Of a stretch of DNA of 64,000 nt, positions 1-8,647 are shown in pieces. Origin of the DNA: an uncultured Reyranella sp. (GTDB lineage Bacteria; Pseudomonadota; Alphaproteobacteria; Reyranellales; Reyranellaceae); contig NZ_CAMFKM010000017.1 in the NCBI RefSeq assembly GCF_945957355.1, positions 28,846 through 92,845 of the forward strand, given 5' to 3'. Position 1 is the first letter of the stretch. Every line of letters begins with the position of its first letter. The notes below the pieces were generated by a model. That model did no database searches. It worked only from the letters and a program-made list of their open reading frames with translations, and was not told the DNA's origin. A program made the position numbers and the translations under genes.

Positions 1-644
1 ATCGCACCGCGGCCGAAGGTCGGGGCCAAACTGGCCACCGTCGGACCGTGTCAAATTCGTGCTTGATTCTCCAAGGCCAGAATGCCCATCGAGCGCATGG
101 CCTTGTAGGTCAGGTAGCCTGCTTCGTTGCTGCACGAGGAGCCCGCGAGGAAGCCGGCACTGGTCCAGCGGTTGACCGTGACGCCGTCGCGGTTCTTCAC
201 CACGAAATTCCTGTCGCGATCCTCCTTGGCAAGCTTGGCGATGCGCTCCATCGCGAAGTCCCAGGTCACGCGCTCGAACTTGTCGGAGCCCGGCTTGCGA
301 TGCATCGGGTACTGGAGGCGGTTCGGGCTGTTCGCGAACCCGAGTGACGCCGCCCCGCGCGCGCAGAGCGTGCCGCGGTTGATGGGATTGTCGGAGTCGC
401 CCTCGATGTGGACGACCTTGGCCTTGCCGTCCTTGGTTCCGTCGGCCGACGAGTAGATGAGCACGCCACAGGCGACTGCGCAGTAGGGGCAGGTATTGCG
501 GGTCTCGGTCGCCTTTTCGAGGCGGAAGGGCCGCACGCCGGCGGCAAGACCTTCGCCTGCGCCCATGAAACCCAAGGCACCCACGGAAGAGGCGGCGAGG
601 CCGGCAGCGCTCACCTTCATGAATTGCCGACGCGTGACGGCCAT
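1..644 (-). CDS. fdnG: Formate dehydrogenase (FdnG/FdoG type) alpha subunit, selenoprotein, N-terminal part
   Basis: Catalytic molybdenum subunit of a respiratory formate dehydrogenase (formate to CO2); the rest lies beyond the left edge. The N-terminus has a Tat signal with TRRQFMK at residues 4-10, so the folded enzyme is exported. A [4Fe-4S] cluster site follows (C52, C55, C59, C94). At codon 198 the frame meets TGA (51-53), but translation continues with HGPTVASLAPTFGRGA, exactly as after selenocysteine in E. coli FdnG. TGA is therefore read as Sec, not stop. I chose ATG 644 because GGAG lies 6 nt upstream; ATG 656 is in frame but has no such site. The symbol is by family; fdoG or fdhA are equally possible names. 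Confidence 0.93.
21..53 (-). promoter_or_regulatory. Selenocysteine UGA codon plus bacterial SECIS hairpin
   Basis: Counting from the U of UGA as 1, bases 14-16 (CGG) pair with 31-33 (CCG), U17 is bulged, 18-21 (GGCC) pair with 27-30 (GGCC), and the loop is AGUUU. U17 in the bulge and G23-U24 in the loop fall at the positions known to be contacted by SelB in the E. coli fdhF element. The hairpin starts at the usual distance from the UGA. The fold was done by eye. Confidence 0.9.
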
Positions 645-814
645 GTTCAGCTCCATCCCAAGAGACGCACGCGAGGCAGTTGACCGCCTCTTTTCCTCAT
701 TGCGTCCCGTATAGTGAAACTCGGCAGCGGCCGTGAATCAACAAGTATTTAGGGTATAACCAAAACTTGAGGGCCTACCCTCGCGTGCAGGCGCCGAGAG
801 GAGCTCCACTCCCC

Positions 815-2056
815 TCAGGGCTTGCGCTGGAACCCCCAGGTCTGCGCCAGGATCTCGCCCATCCGGGCTGCAATGATCCGGTTGCCGAGGCTCTCGTTGG
901 CGGCATCCCGGGCGTAGTGGATGTGATCGGCGTAGATCGTCGCCTTCTCCCCGGCAAAGATCTGAGTGAGGTCATAGACGGGGGCGCCGCCGTCGCGCAG
1001 GGTCATGAGCCCCGCGACGATGTTCTTGTAGATGTCGCGATAGGAGAGGTCGCCCACGACGCGCTTCTCCTCCTCGGTGAGTTCCTTGCCGATCGCCGGC
1101 GCCGGCTGGATGAAGTAGGCCGACTTCACGTTGTTGTCGCGCGCGACCGCGAACGTGGCCCTCACGTACTTCTTGTAGAGCTCCAGCTGGACGTCGAAGG
1201 CGAGCTTATGGTTCCGCTGAATGTCCTCCGGCAGGTGGAAGATGCTGTTCAGCGTCGTCTTCTTCGTCGACTTGAAGATGTCCTTGCCCTTGGCGGCCTG
1301 TTCGATCCCCCGCACCACCATGTAGGCGGCGTGCGAATGGCCGAGGACCGGATTCAGCGCCAGAGTGCCCGCAATGCGGCCCATCACCCAGCCGATCGCC
1401 GCGTCGCCGAAATTCTCGTCGGCCACGAAGGGATTGACGTCGAGGAAGTTGCTGAGGGGGCGCTCCAGCCGTTCGCTGAAGCCCGGCCAGAAGAAATAGT
1501 GCTCGTTGAATCCGCCGAGGACGGCGACCGCATCGACCGACGTGGCATAGAGAGCGAAGAGAATGAACGGCTGCGGCTCCTTCCAGGCGCCGTCGCCGCC
1601 GTTCAGGACCAGGAACGGCTTGCCGTTCGGGCTGATGTACTTCTTGTTGAGTTCTTCCTCGAGATAGCGCGGGGCGGGCGGCGCCGCATTCTGCCCGAGC
1701 TGCGACGCCACGGAGCCGCCGGTCAGCATCACGACATATCGGTCGGTGGGCTTGAGGACCGGATAATCCGGCCCGAATAGACCGACATTGTTGACCCACG
1801 GCATGCCGCAGGGCGGGTTGGCGTGGTGCACGAAGCCGACATAGGGATGCGGAAAGAGTGTGTCGACGTAGCGGCACGCCGTCCCCTTGGTCGCGTCGCG
1901 CACATAGGTGTTCTGCGTGCGCTCGAACAGCTCCGTCGCCGGCGTATAGCGGCCGTCTTCAAGATACATCCAGGCGATCGCCGTGACTTCCAGAGCGGCG
2001 AGCGAGAGGACAACTCCGAAAAAGATGGAAATCCAGCCGAAGATGCGCTGCTTCAT
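815..2056 (-). CDS. Membrane-anchored SGNH/GDSL hydrolase-like protein
   Basis: A 413-residue protein with one N-terminal membrane segment (about residues 5-25) and the rest probably periplasmic. A GGSVA stretch resembles the block I serine of SGNH hydrolases and a C-terminal DHIHYA looks like the block V Asp/His pair, so an esterase or O-acetyl hydrolase fold is likely. Substrate is unknown. ATG 2056 directly follows GGGGAG, an unusually close ribosome site. It begins 11 bp after the stop of the CoxL-like gene, so the two are probably cotranscribed. The link between a molybdenum hydroxylase and an SGNH protein is not one I recognise. Confidence 0.8.
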   Translation of the reverse strand: MKQRIFGWISIFFGVVLSLAALEVTAIAWMYLEDGRYTPATELFERTQNTYVRDATKGTACRYVDTLFPHPYVGFVHHANPPCGMPWVNNVGLFGPDYPVLKPTDRYVVMLTGGSVASQLGQNAAPPAPRYLEEELNKKYISPNGKPFLVLNGGDGAWKEPQPFILFALYATSVDAVAVLGGFNEHYFFWPGFSERLERPLSNFLDVNPFVADENFGDAAIGWVMGRIAGTLALNPVLGHSHAAYMVVRGIEQAAKGKDIFKSTKKTTLNSIFHLPEDIQRNHKLAFDVQLELYKKYVRATFAVARDNNVKSAYFIQPAPAIGKELTEEEKRVVGDLSYRDIYKNIVAGLMTLRDGGAPVYDLTQIFAGEKATIYADHIHYARDAANESLGNRIIAARMGEILAQTWGFQRKP

Positions 2057-2067
2057 CTCCCCGCCCG

Positions 2068-4365
2068 TTACTTCCTCGTTTCCTGGATGGCGTGCCAGAC
2101 GCGCTGCGGAGTCGCCGGCATCTGGATGTTGCGCACGCCGAGCGGCCACAGCGCGTCCATGATCGCGTTCATGACCGTGGGCGTCGAGCCGACCGTACCG
2201 GACTCGCCGACGCCCTTGGCGCCGATCGGATTGCTCTTGGCCGGCACCGTATCGTCGAGCTGGTTGTTGAAGGTCGGAAAGGTGCCGGCGCGCGGCATCG
2301 CGTAGTCCATGAAGGAGCCGGTCAGGAGCTGGCCGCTCTCGCGATCGTAGACGTTCTCCTCCAGCAGCGCCTGCCCGATGCCCTGGGCGCAGCCGCCGTG
2401 GATCTGCCCGAATACGATCGGACGGTGCAGCGGCTTGCCGACGTCGTCGACCGTCGTGTAGCGCTTGAGCTCGACCATACCGGTATCGGGGTCGATCTCG
2501 ACCTCGCCGACGTGGGCGCCGTTGGGCCAGGCGATGCCGTCGACCGTGTTCACGTTCTCGATGAAGATGCGCTTGTCGGGCTGCTTCGCCGCCAGCTCGC
2601 CGAGGCCGATGCCGCGGTCGGTGCCGGTGATGGTGAACCGGCCGGCCGAATAGACGATGTCGGCGGTGGCCGCCTCCAGCGCGTCGGCTGCCAGTTCCTT
2701 GCCCTTGTCGACCAGCTTCTCGCTGCCGGTCAGCACGGCCGAGCCGCCGATATAGGCCGAACGGGAGCCCATCGAGCCCACGCCGCCGACGCGGTCTGAA
2801 TCGCCCATCGCGATCTCGATCTGAGAGGGGTCGATGCCGAGCAGCTCGGAGGCGAGCTGGGTGAAGCTGGTCTGCAGCCCCTGCCCCATGCCCTGCGTGC
2901 CCATCCAGATCACGACCTTGCCGTCCTCCTTGACCTCGTAGTGCGCCATCTCGTTCATCACGTTGGCCGAGGTCCATTCGACGTAGGAGGCGAGGCCGCG
3001 GCCGTACAGCTTGCCGCGCTTCTCGGCTTCCGCCTTGCGCGCTGCGAAGCCGTCCCAGTCGGCTGCCTCGAGTGTCTTCGTCAGGAAGAGGTTGAAGTCG
3101 CCGGAATCGTACTTCTCCCCCATCGCGGTCGTGTAGGGCATCTGCGACGGCTTGACGAAGTTGCGCCGCCGGAGCTCCGCCGGATCCATGCCGATCTGGC
3201 GCGCCGCCGTGTCCATCATGCGCTCGAGGTTGAAGATGCACTCCGGGCGGCCGGCGCCGCGATAGGCACCGATCGTGGCGGTGTTGGTGATGACGCAGGT
3301 GATCCTGAGGTCGATCAGCGGGACATCGTAGGTACCGGTCGTCACCTTCGGGCCGACGAACAGAGGGATAACCACGCCGCCACGCGACGGGTAGGCGCCG
3401 ATATTGGCGAAGGCTTCCATGCGCAGCGCCAGGATCCTGCCGTCCTTGTCGAAGGCCATCGACGCCTTGTGGAACTGGTCGCGCCCCGCGGTCGTGGCGG
3501 CAAATTCCTCGCCACGCTCGGCGCGCCAGCGCACCGGGCGCTTCAGCACCTTGGCGGCCCAAACGGCCACGGCCTCGTCCGGCTGGATGCCGACCTTCAT
3601 GCCGAATCCGCCGCCGATGTCGCGCACGACCACGCGCACCTTGTCCTTCGGCATCTTCAGGATGACGTCGCACAGCGTGTCGCGCGTCACGGACGGGTTC
3701 TGGCTGCCGATATGGACGATCAGCCGGTCGTTCTCCCATTCCGCCATGACCGCGCGCGGCTCCATGGCGTTCACGATCAGCCGCTGGTGCACGATGTCGA
3801 GGGACACGACGTGGGCGGCGCTCTTGAAGACCTCCTCGGCCTTGGCATGGTCGCCGAACTTGTTGTAGCCCGCGACGTTGCCGGGTGCCCCCTGCCAGAC
3901 CTGCGGCGCGCCGGGCTTAAGCGCATCCTCGATCTCCGTGACCGCCGGCAGCTGCTCGTACTCGATGTCGACCAGTTCGACCGCGTCCTGAGCCTGCTCG
4001 CGCGTATCGGCCACGATCGCAACGACCGCCTCACCGACATAGCGCACCACCTCGTGGGCCAGCGACCGGCGCGGGGTCATCTCGGGCTTGGTGCCGTCGG
4101 CAGCCGGGAACATCGCCGGGAAGGCGAAATTGCCGACGCCGTCCTTTTCCATGTCGGCCCAGGTGTAGACCGCGACCACGCCCGGCGCCGCTTTGGCCGC
4201 TTCCGTGTCGATCTTCAGGATTTTTGCATGGGCATGCGGAGAACGGACGAGGACCACATGCGCCTGGTTCGGACGCGAGAGGTTGTCGGTGAAGCCGCCC
4301 GTGCCGGTCAGAAGCCGGTCATCCTCGACACGCTTGATGTACTGAGCCTTGCCAAAAACCGCCAT
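2068..4365 (-). CDS. Xanthine dehydrogenase/CO dehydrogenase-family molybdopterin-binding large subunit (CoxL form II-like)
   Basis: A 765-residue molybdenum hydroxylase large subunit. The N-terminal about 130 residues form the aldehyde oxidase/xanthine dehydrogenase hammerhead domain; the remainder binds molybdopterin cytosine dinucleotide. The active-site loop AYRGAGR (about residues 367-373) is the form II signature, not the AYXCSFR of true aerobic CO dehydrogenase. The substrate could therefore be an aldehyde, a purine-like heterocycle or another carbonyl compound. No FAD (CoxM) or iron-sulfur (CoxS) subunit is adjacent, although these enzymes normally need both. GGGAG lies 6 nt before ATG 4365. 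It is followed at 11 bp by an SGNH-like gene and preceded by pxpA on the same strand. Confidence 0.92.
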   Translation of the reverse strand: MAVFGKAQYIKRVEDDRLLTGTGGFTDNLSRPNQAHVVLVRSPHAHAKILKIDTEAAKAAPGVVAVYTWADMEKDGVGNFAFPAMFPAADGTKPEMTPRRSLAHEVVRYVGEAVVAIVADTREQAQDAVELVDIEYEQLPAVTEIEDALKPGAPQVWQGAPGNVAGYNKFGDHAKAEEVFKSAAHVVSLDIVHQRLIVNAMEPRAVMAEWENDRLIVHIGSQNPSVTRDTLCDVILKMPKDKVRVVVRDIGGGFGMKVGIQPDEAVAVWAAKVLKRPVRWRAERGEEFAATTAGRDQFHKASMAFDKDGRILALRMEAFANIGAYPSRGGVVIPLFVGPKVTTGTYDVPLIDLRITCVITNTATIGAYRGAGRPECIFNLERMMDTAARQIGMDPAELRRRNFVKPSQMPYTTAMGEKYDSGDFNLFLTKTLEAADWDGFAARKAEAEKRGKLYGRGLASYVEWTSANVMNEMAHYEVKEDGKVVIWMGTQGMGQGLQTSFTQLASELLGIDPSQIEIAMGDSDRVGGVGSMGSRSAYIGGSAVLTGSEKLVDKGKELAADALEAATADIVYSAGRFTITGTDRGIGLGELAAKQPDKRIFIENVNTVDGIAWPNGAHVGEVEIDPDTGMVELKRYTTVDDVGKPLHRPIVFGQIHGGCAQGIGQALLEENVYDRESGQLLTGSFMDYAMPRAGTFPTFNNQLDDTVPAKSNPIGAKGVGESGTVGSTPTVMNAIMDALWPLGVRNIQMPATPQRVWHAIQETRK

Positions 4366-4458
4366 ACGCCACTCCCGCCGCGAAACCCATCCTGGATCGG
4401 CCGGACTATAGCGGCGAAGCGGCGGCCCACAAGTCAGCGCGACGGATCGCCCCGCGGA

Positions 4459-5256
4459 TCAGGGGCGCAGGCTGGGCATCTCGGGCAGCGGCACGATGCG
4501 GATTCCAGCCGCCTCCAGCCCCTGGCGAACCGCCGTGGCCACCGTCACGGCCGTGGGGCCGTCGCCGTGCACGCAGATCGAATCGACCTGGCAGGGGATG
4601 CGCTTGCCCGAGGTCGAATAGATCGCCTGCTCGTCGACCATGCGCCGGACGTGCTCGACCGCCTTGGCCGGATCTTTGATCATCGAATTGGCTTCCTTGC
4701 GCGGCGTCAGCAGGCCGGCATCGGTGTAGGTCCGGTCGGCGAACACCTCCTCGGCGACCCTGAGCCCGTGCTTGCGGGCAGCCTTGCCCTGCTCGGTATT
4801 GGCCTGGGCGAGGAAAATCAGGTCGCGATCGACCGCCTTGGTGGCACGGGCGATCGCCTCGGACATTTCCGGGCTCTCGGCCGACATGTTCGCCATCATG
4901 CCGTGCGGCTTCATGTGGGTCACCTTCGCGCCATGGAGGGCCGCGATCGCCTGCAGCGCGCCGATCTGGTAGGCGATGTTGGCCTCCAGTTCCTTGATCG
5001 TGAGGTTGATGACGCGGCGGCCGAATCCCTGCAGGTCGGCGAAGCCCGGATGGGCGCCGATCGACACGCCGTTTTGCGTGCAGAGCTTCACGGTGTCCAT
5101 CATCACCACGGGATCGCTGGCATGGAAGCCGCACGCGACGTTGGCCGACGCGACGATCTTCAGGACCTCGGTGTCGTTGCCCATGACCCAGGGCCCAAAG
5201 CTCTCGCCGAGGTCCGAGTTGATGTTGACGTGCCCTGCATTGGTCGCGGCGGCCAT
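4459..5256 (-). CDS. pxpA: 5-oxoprolinase subunit PxpA (LamB/YcsF family)
   Basis: A 265-residue cytoplasmic protein. With PxpB and PxpC it forms the ATP-dependent 5-oxoprolinase, which opens pyroglutamate to glutamate. The N-terminal INSDLGE, the following NVACGFHASD and IGAHPGFADLQGFGRR are family landmarks, and length is typical (about 245-265). Start ATG 5256 has GGGAG 7 nt upstream; an upstream in-frame start at 5271 lacks a ribosome site. It is divergent from pxpB with only 38 bp between the start codons, whereas in E. coli the three genes share one strand. Confidence 0.93.
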   Translation of the reverse strand: MAAATNAGHVNINSDLGESFGPWVMGNDTEVLKIVASANVACGFHASDPVVMMDTVKLCTQNGVSIGAHPGFADLQGFGRRVINLTIKELEANIAYQIGALQAIAALHGAKVTHMKPHGMMANMSAESPEMSEAIARATKAVDRDLIFLAQANTEQGKAARKHGLRVAEEVFADRTYTDAGLLTPRKEANSMIKDPAKAVEHVRRMVDEQAIYSTSGKRIPCQVDSICVHGDGPTAVTVATAVRQGLEAAGIRIVPLPEMPSLRP

Positions 5257-5294
5257 GGGAGACTCCCTCAATCTGAAGCGCTATTCTAGCAGAT

Positions 5295-6032
5295 GTGAGC
5301 GTTCGATACCTATCCTGCGGCGACACCGCCTTCACCGTCGAGTTCGGCAACGAGATTTCCCCCGGGATCAATGGCCGGGTCATGGCGCTCCACGCGGCGA
5401 TCAACCTGGCCCGCGAGGCCGGGGAGATTTCCGGCGTGGTCGAGACCGTGCCCACCATGCGGTCGCTGATGGTGACCTACGATCCGCTCGCGACCACGCG
5501 CGCCGATCTTCAGCCCAAGGTCGACGCGCTGAGGGCCCGCGGTCTGCCGGTGGACGCCGTGAGCCGCCATGTCACCGTCCCGTGCTGCTACGACGATCCG
5601 GAGTTCGCGCCCGACCTGGCCGAAGTCGCCGAGCGTGCGAAGAAGACGCCGGAACAGGTGATCGCGGCCCACCTCGCCTCGCCTTTCAAGGTCTACGTCC
5701 TGGGCTTCATGCCGGGCCTCGCCTACGTGGCGGGCCTCGATCCGTCGCTTTTCCTGCCCCGCCGCAGCCAGCCGCGCGTACGGGTACCACGCTCCTCCGT
5801 CGCCATCGCAATGGACATGACGACGATCTATCCGTTCGAAAGCCCGGGCGGCTGGCACCTGATCGGCCGCACGCCGCTCTGGATGTTCGACAAGCGCCGC
5901 GAGCAGCCGGTGTTCCTGTCGCCGGGCGATTCGCTCGCCTTCGAGCGCATCGACCGCAAGCGCTTCGACCGCATTGCTGGCGAGGTCGAGGCCGGCACGT
6001 TCGATTGGTCGAGTCTGGTGAAGAGCCAATGA
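5295..6032 (+). CDS. pxpB: 5-oxoprolinase subunit PxpB (KipI family)
   Basis: A 245-residue protein of the KipI/allophanate-hydrolase-subunit-1 family. It partners PxpC in 5-oxoproline cleavage. Family hallmarks are visible in the second half: GFMPGLAYVAGLDP, PRRSQPRVRVP and the YPFESPGGWHLIGRTP loop. The start is GTG 5295; the overlapping ATG at 5293 is followed at once by TGA and cannot be used. Its TGA stop overlaps the ATG of pxpC (ATGA), so translation is coupled. Older annotations call this allophanate hydrolase subunit 1 or a KinA inhibitor. Confidence 0.92.
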   Translation: MSVRYLSCGDTAFTVEFGNEISPGINGRVMALHAAINLAREAGEISGVVETVPTMRSLMVTYDPLATTRADLQPKVDALRARGLPVDAVSRHVTVPCCYDDPEFAPDLAEVAERAKKTPEQVIAAHLASPFKVYVLGFMPGLAYVAGLDPSLFLPRRSQPRVRVPRSSVAIAMDMTTIYPFESPGGWHLIGRTPLWMFDKRREQPVFLSPGDSLAFERIDRKRFDRIAGEVEAGTFDWSSLVKSQ

Positions 6033-7075
6033 GCGCCGGATTGAAGGTCGTCCGCGCGGGCCTGTTCGACACGCTGCAGGATTTCGGCCGCACCGGCTTC
6101 ATGGCGCTGGGCATGCCGACCGCCGGCGCGATGGACCGCGTCGGCCTCAGCCTCGCCAACGCGCTGGCGGGCAATCCGGCGAATACCGCCGGGCTCGAGA
6201 TCGGCGTCATGGGCCCCGACCTGCTGGTCGAAGCCGACAGTGTGCGGGTCGCGGTGGTGGGGCCGCTCTCGCCCGCGCTGATCGAGGGACCGGACGCGGC
6301 GCCCAGGCCGCTCGACTCCGACCGCAGCCATCTCCTGAAGCGCGGGCAGATCCTGCGCGTCGGCATGATCGACGGATCGAGCACGGCCTATCTCGCCGTG
6401 GCCGGCGGCTTCGACCTGCCGGCCTTCATGGGCAGCCTTTCGACCTATTCGAGAGCCGGCATCGGCGGCTTCGACGGCCGAAAGCTCGCGGCCGGCGACC
6501 TGCTTCCGCTCGCGAAGTCGAGCGCACCGGCGGGCAACGAACGCCGGCTCGCTCAGCCTTTCGACTATGGCAGCGGGCCGCTGCGCGTGGTGTGGGGACC
6601 GCAGGACGATTATTTCAGCGACGAAGGTCGCCGCACCTTCATCGGGTCCGAGTATCGCGTTTCCAAGGAAGCCGATCGCATGGGCATCCGCTTCGAGGGA
6701 CCGACGATCGGCCACGCGAAAAGCGTCGACCAGGGCGGCGCCGACATCATCTCCGACGGCATCGCGCCCGGCGCCATCCAGGTGCCCGGCGCCGGCCTGC
6801 CGATCGTACTGCTGGCCGACCGGCAGACGGTCGGCGGCTATCCGAAGATCGCCACCGTCGCGTCGGTCGACCTGCCGCGCCTTGGACGTCTGCTGCCTGG
6901 CCAGACCGTGCGCTTCGCGGCCATCACCGTCGAGGAAGCCGAGGCCCTGCGGCGCGACCAGGAGGCGAGGCTGCAGCGCGCCATCGCCGGCTTCGTCGTG
7001 GCGCGGCCGCCGGGCGGTATCGATCTCGTGCGGCTCTACGAAGAGAACCTGATAGACGGTATCGTCTACGAATAA
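6029..7075 (+). CDS. pxpC: 5-oxoprolinase subunit PxpC (KipA family)
   Basis: A 348-residue protein of the biotin-dependent carboxyltransferase-like (KipA) family, third component of 5-oxoprolinase. DFGRTGFMALGMPTAGAMDR near residues 16-35 is the conserved N-terminal block. HAKSVDQGGADIISDGIAPG and the later DRQTVGGYPKIATVASVDLP are typical of the C-terminal half. ATG 6029 overlaps the pxpB stop. The next gene, a carboxyltransferase, begins 21 bp after its stop and probably belongs to the same transcript. Confidence 0.92.
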   Translation: MSAGLKVVRAGLFDTLQDFGRTGFMALGMPTAGAMDRVGLSLANALAGNPANTAGLEIGVMGPDLLVEADSVRVAVVGPLSPALIEGPDAAPRPLDSDRSHLLKRGQILRVGMIDGSSTAYLAVAGGFDLPAFMGSLSTYSRAGIGGFDGRKLAAGDLLPLAKSSAPAGNERRLAQPFDYGSGPLRVVWGPQDDYFSDEGRRTFIGSEYRVSKEADRMGIRFEGPTIGHAKSVDQGGADIISDGIAPGAIQVPGAGLPIVLLADRQTVGGYPKIATVASVDLPRLGRLLPGQTVRFAAITVEEAEALRRDQEARLQRAIAGFVVARPPGGIDLVRLYEENLIDGIVYE

Positions 7076-7096
7076 GAAACACGAGGAAGCGTCGAG

Positions 7097-8647
7097 ATGA
7101 GCTGGCAACCGGAAATGGACGAGCTGCGCCGCCGTCAGGAAATGACGAAGCGCATGGGCGGCGCCGACAAGGTCAAGCGCCAGCACGATGGCGGCCGCCT
7201 CACGGTCCGCGAGCGCATCGACCGGTTGCTCGACGAGGGGTCCTTCCGCGAGATCGGCAGCGTCGCGGGCAAGGCGGAATATGACGGCCGAAACGACCTG
7301 GTCGATCTCACGCCGGCGAACGTCGTGATGGGCCGCGGCAAGATCGACGGACGGCATGTCGCCGTCACCGGCGACGACTTCACGGTGCGCGGCGGCTCGG
7401 CTGACGCCACGATCAAGGAGAAGTCCAACTACGTCGAGCGCTACGCCAACCAGTACCGCATTCCGGTCGTGCGTCTGATCGAGGGGTCGGGCGGCGGCGG
7501 ATCCGTGAAGACGATCGAGACGACCGGCCGCGCCAACGTACCGGGAGTCGCCGGCTGGGAATGGACCGTGCGCAACATGGGCGCCGTGCCCACCGTGGGC
7601 CTCGGCCTCGGTTCCGTCGCGGGCCTCGGCGCCGCGCGGCTCGCGGCAACCCACTATTCGGTGATGGTGAAGGAAGTCTCCGCGATGTTCGTCGCCGGCC
7701 CGCCGGTGGTGAATCGCCTCAGCCCCAAGCAGTACGACAAGCAGGAACTGGGCGGCTGGGAGATCCAGCTGCGGGCCGGCGCGATCGACGAAGCCGTCGA
7801 CAGCGAGGACGAGGCCTTCGCCGCGGCACGGCGCTTCCTCTCCTACCTGCCCTCCTCGGTGTACGAGGCGCCACCGCGCGGCCCCGTGACCGACGATCCG
7901 GCGCGGCGCGAGGAATCGCTTTTCAACGCCATCCCGCGCGAGACCCGCAAGGTGTATCGCATCCGGCCGATCGTCGAGAAGGTGGTCGACCAGGGCAGCT
8001 TCTTCGAGATGGGACGGCTCTACGGCCGCTCGGTCGTGACGGGCTTCGCGCGCGTCGATGGCTGGCCGGTGGCGGTGATGGCCAGCGACCCGATGTTCTA
8101 TGGCGGCGGCTGGACGTCCGATACCTGCCAGAAGGTGACGCGCTTCCTCGACCTGGCCGAAACCTTCCACCTGCCCGTCGTCTATTTCTGCGACTGTCCC
8201 GGCTTCCTGATCGGCCTCGAGGCCGAGAAGACCGGCGTCATCCGCCAGGGCGTGCGCGCCATGTCGTCGATGTTCCAGACCACCGTCCCATGGTGCACCT
8301 TCATCATCCGCAACGCCTTCGGCGTGGCGGGCGCTGCGCACCAGAACGGCTCGCGGATGAACTGGCGCTACGCCTGGCCGTCGGGCCGCTGGGGCTCTCT
8401 GCCGCTGGAGGGCGGCATCGAGGCCGCCTATCGCGCCGACATCGAGGAGGCCGCCGATCCCAAGGCCAAGATGGCGGAGATCGAGGACCGGCTGAACAAG
8501 CTGCGGTCGCCGTTCCGCAGCGCCGAGAGCTTCTGGATCGAGGAGATCATCGATCCGCGCGATACGCGCAGGATCCTCTGCGAGTTCGTCGACCTCGCCG
8601 CACCGGTACGCGGCAGCGGTCCCGCCAGCATGTGGATGCGGCCCTAG
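7097..8647 (+). CDS. Acyl-CoA carboxylase carboxyltransferase (beta) subunit
   Basis: A 516-residue protein of the propionyl-/methylcrotonyl-CoA carboxylase beta type (crotonase fold, two carboxyltransferase domains). It moves the carboxyl group from biotin to an acyl-CoA. Typical elements are GGRLTVRERIDRLLD near the N-terminus, GGSADATIKEK, the EGSGGGGS loop and the FFEMGRLYGRSVVTGFARVDG start of the second domain. A GAGGA site precedes ATG 7097. No biotin carboxylase or biotin carrier gene is nearby, so the partner must lie elsewhere or the substrate is not a standard one. It ends convergently with the next gene, sharing the tetranucleotide CTAG. Confidence 0.88.
   Translation: MSWQPEMDELRRRQEMTKRMGGADKVKRQHDGGRLTVRERIDRLLDEGSFREIGSVAGKAEYDGRNDLVDLTPANVVMGRGKIDGRHVAVTGDDFTVRGGSADATIKEKSNYVERYANQYRIPVVRLIEGSGGGGSVKTIETTGRANVPGVAGWEWTVRNMGAVPTVGLGLGSVAGLGAARLAATHYSVMVKEVSAMFVAGPPVVNRLSPKQYDKQELGGWEIQLRAGAIDEAVDSEDEAFAAARRFLSYLPSSVYEAPPRGPVTDDPARREESLFNAIPRETRKVYRIRPIVEKVVDQGSFFEMGRLYGRSVVTGFARVDGWPVAVMASDPMFYGGGWTSDTCQKVTRFLDLAETFHLPVVYFCDCPGFLIGLEAEKTGVIRQGVRAMSSMFQTTVPWCTFIIRNAFGVAGAAHQNGSRMNWRYAWPSGRWGSLPLEGGIEAAYRADIEEAADPKAKMAEIEDRLNKLRSPFRSAESFWIEEIIDPRDTRRILCEFVDLAAPVRGSGPASMWMRP

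Noticed and set aside
51..53. A stop codon that would make the formate dehydrogenase gene a pseudogene or end it at 201 residues
   Set aside because: The frame continues with highly conserved formate dehydrogenase residues and a SECIS hairpin is present, so the codon is selenocysteine.
815..3739. A 974-codon minus-strand frame joining two proteins
   Set aside because: Only the last 413 codons (from 2056) look like protein; the first part is the CoxL-like gene read out of frame.
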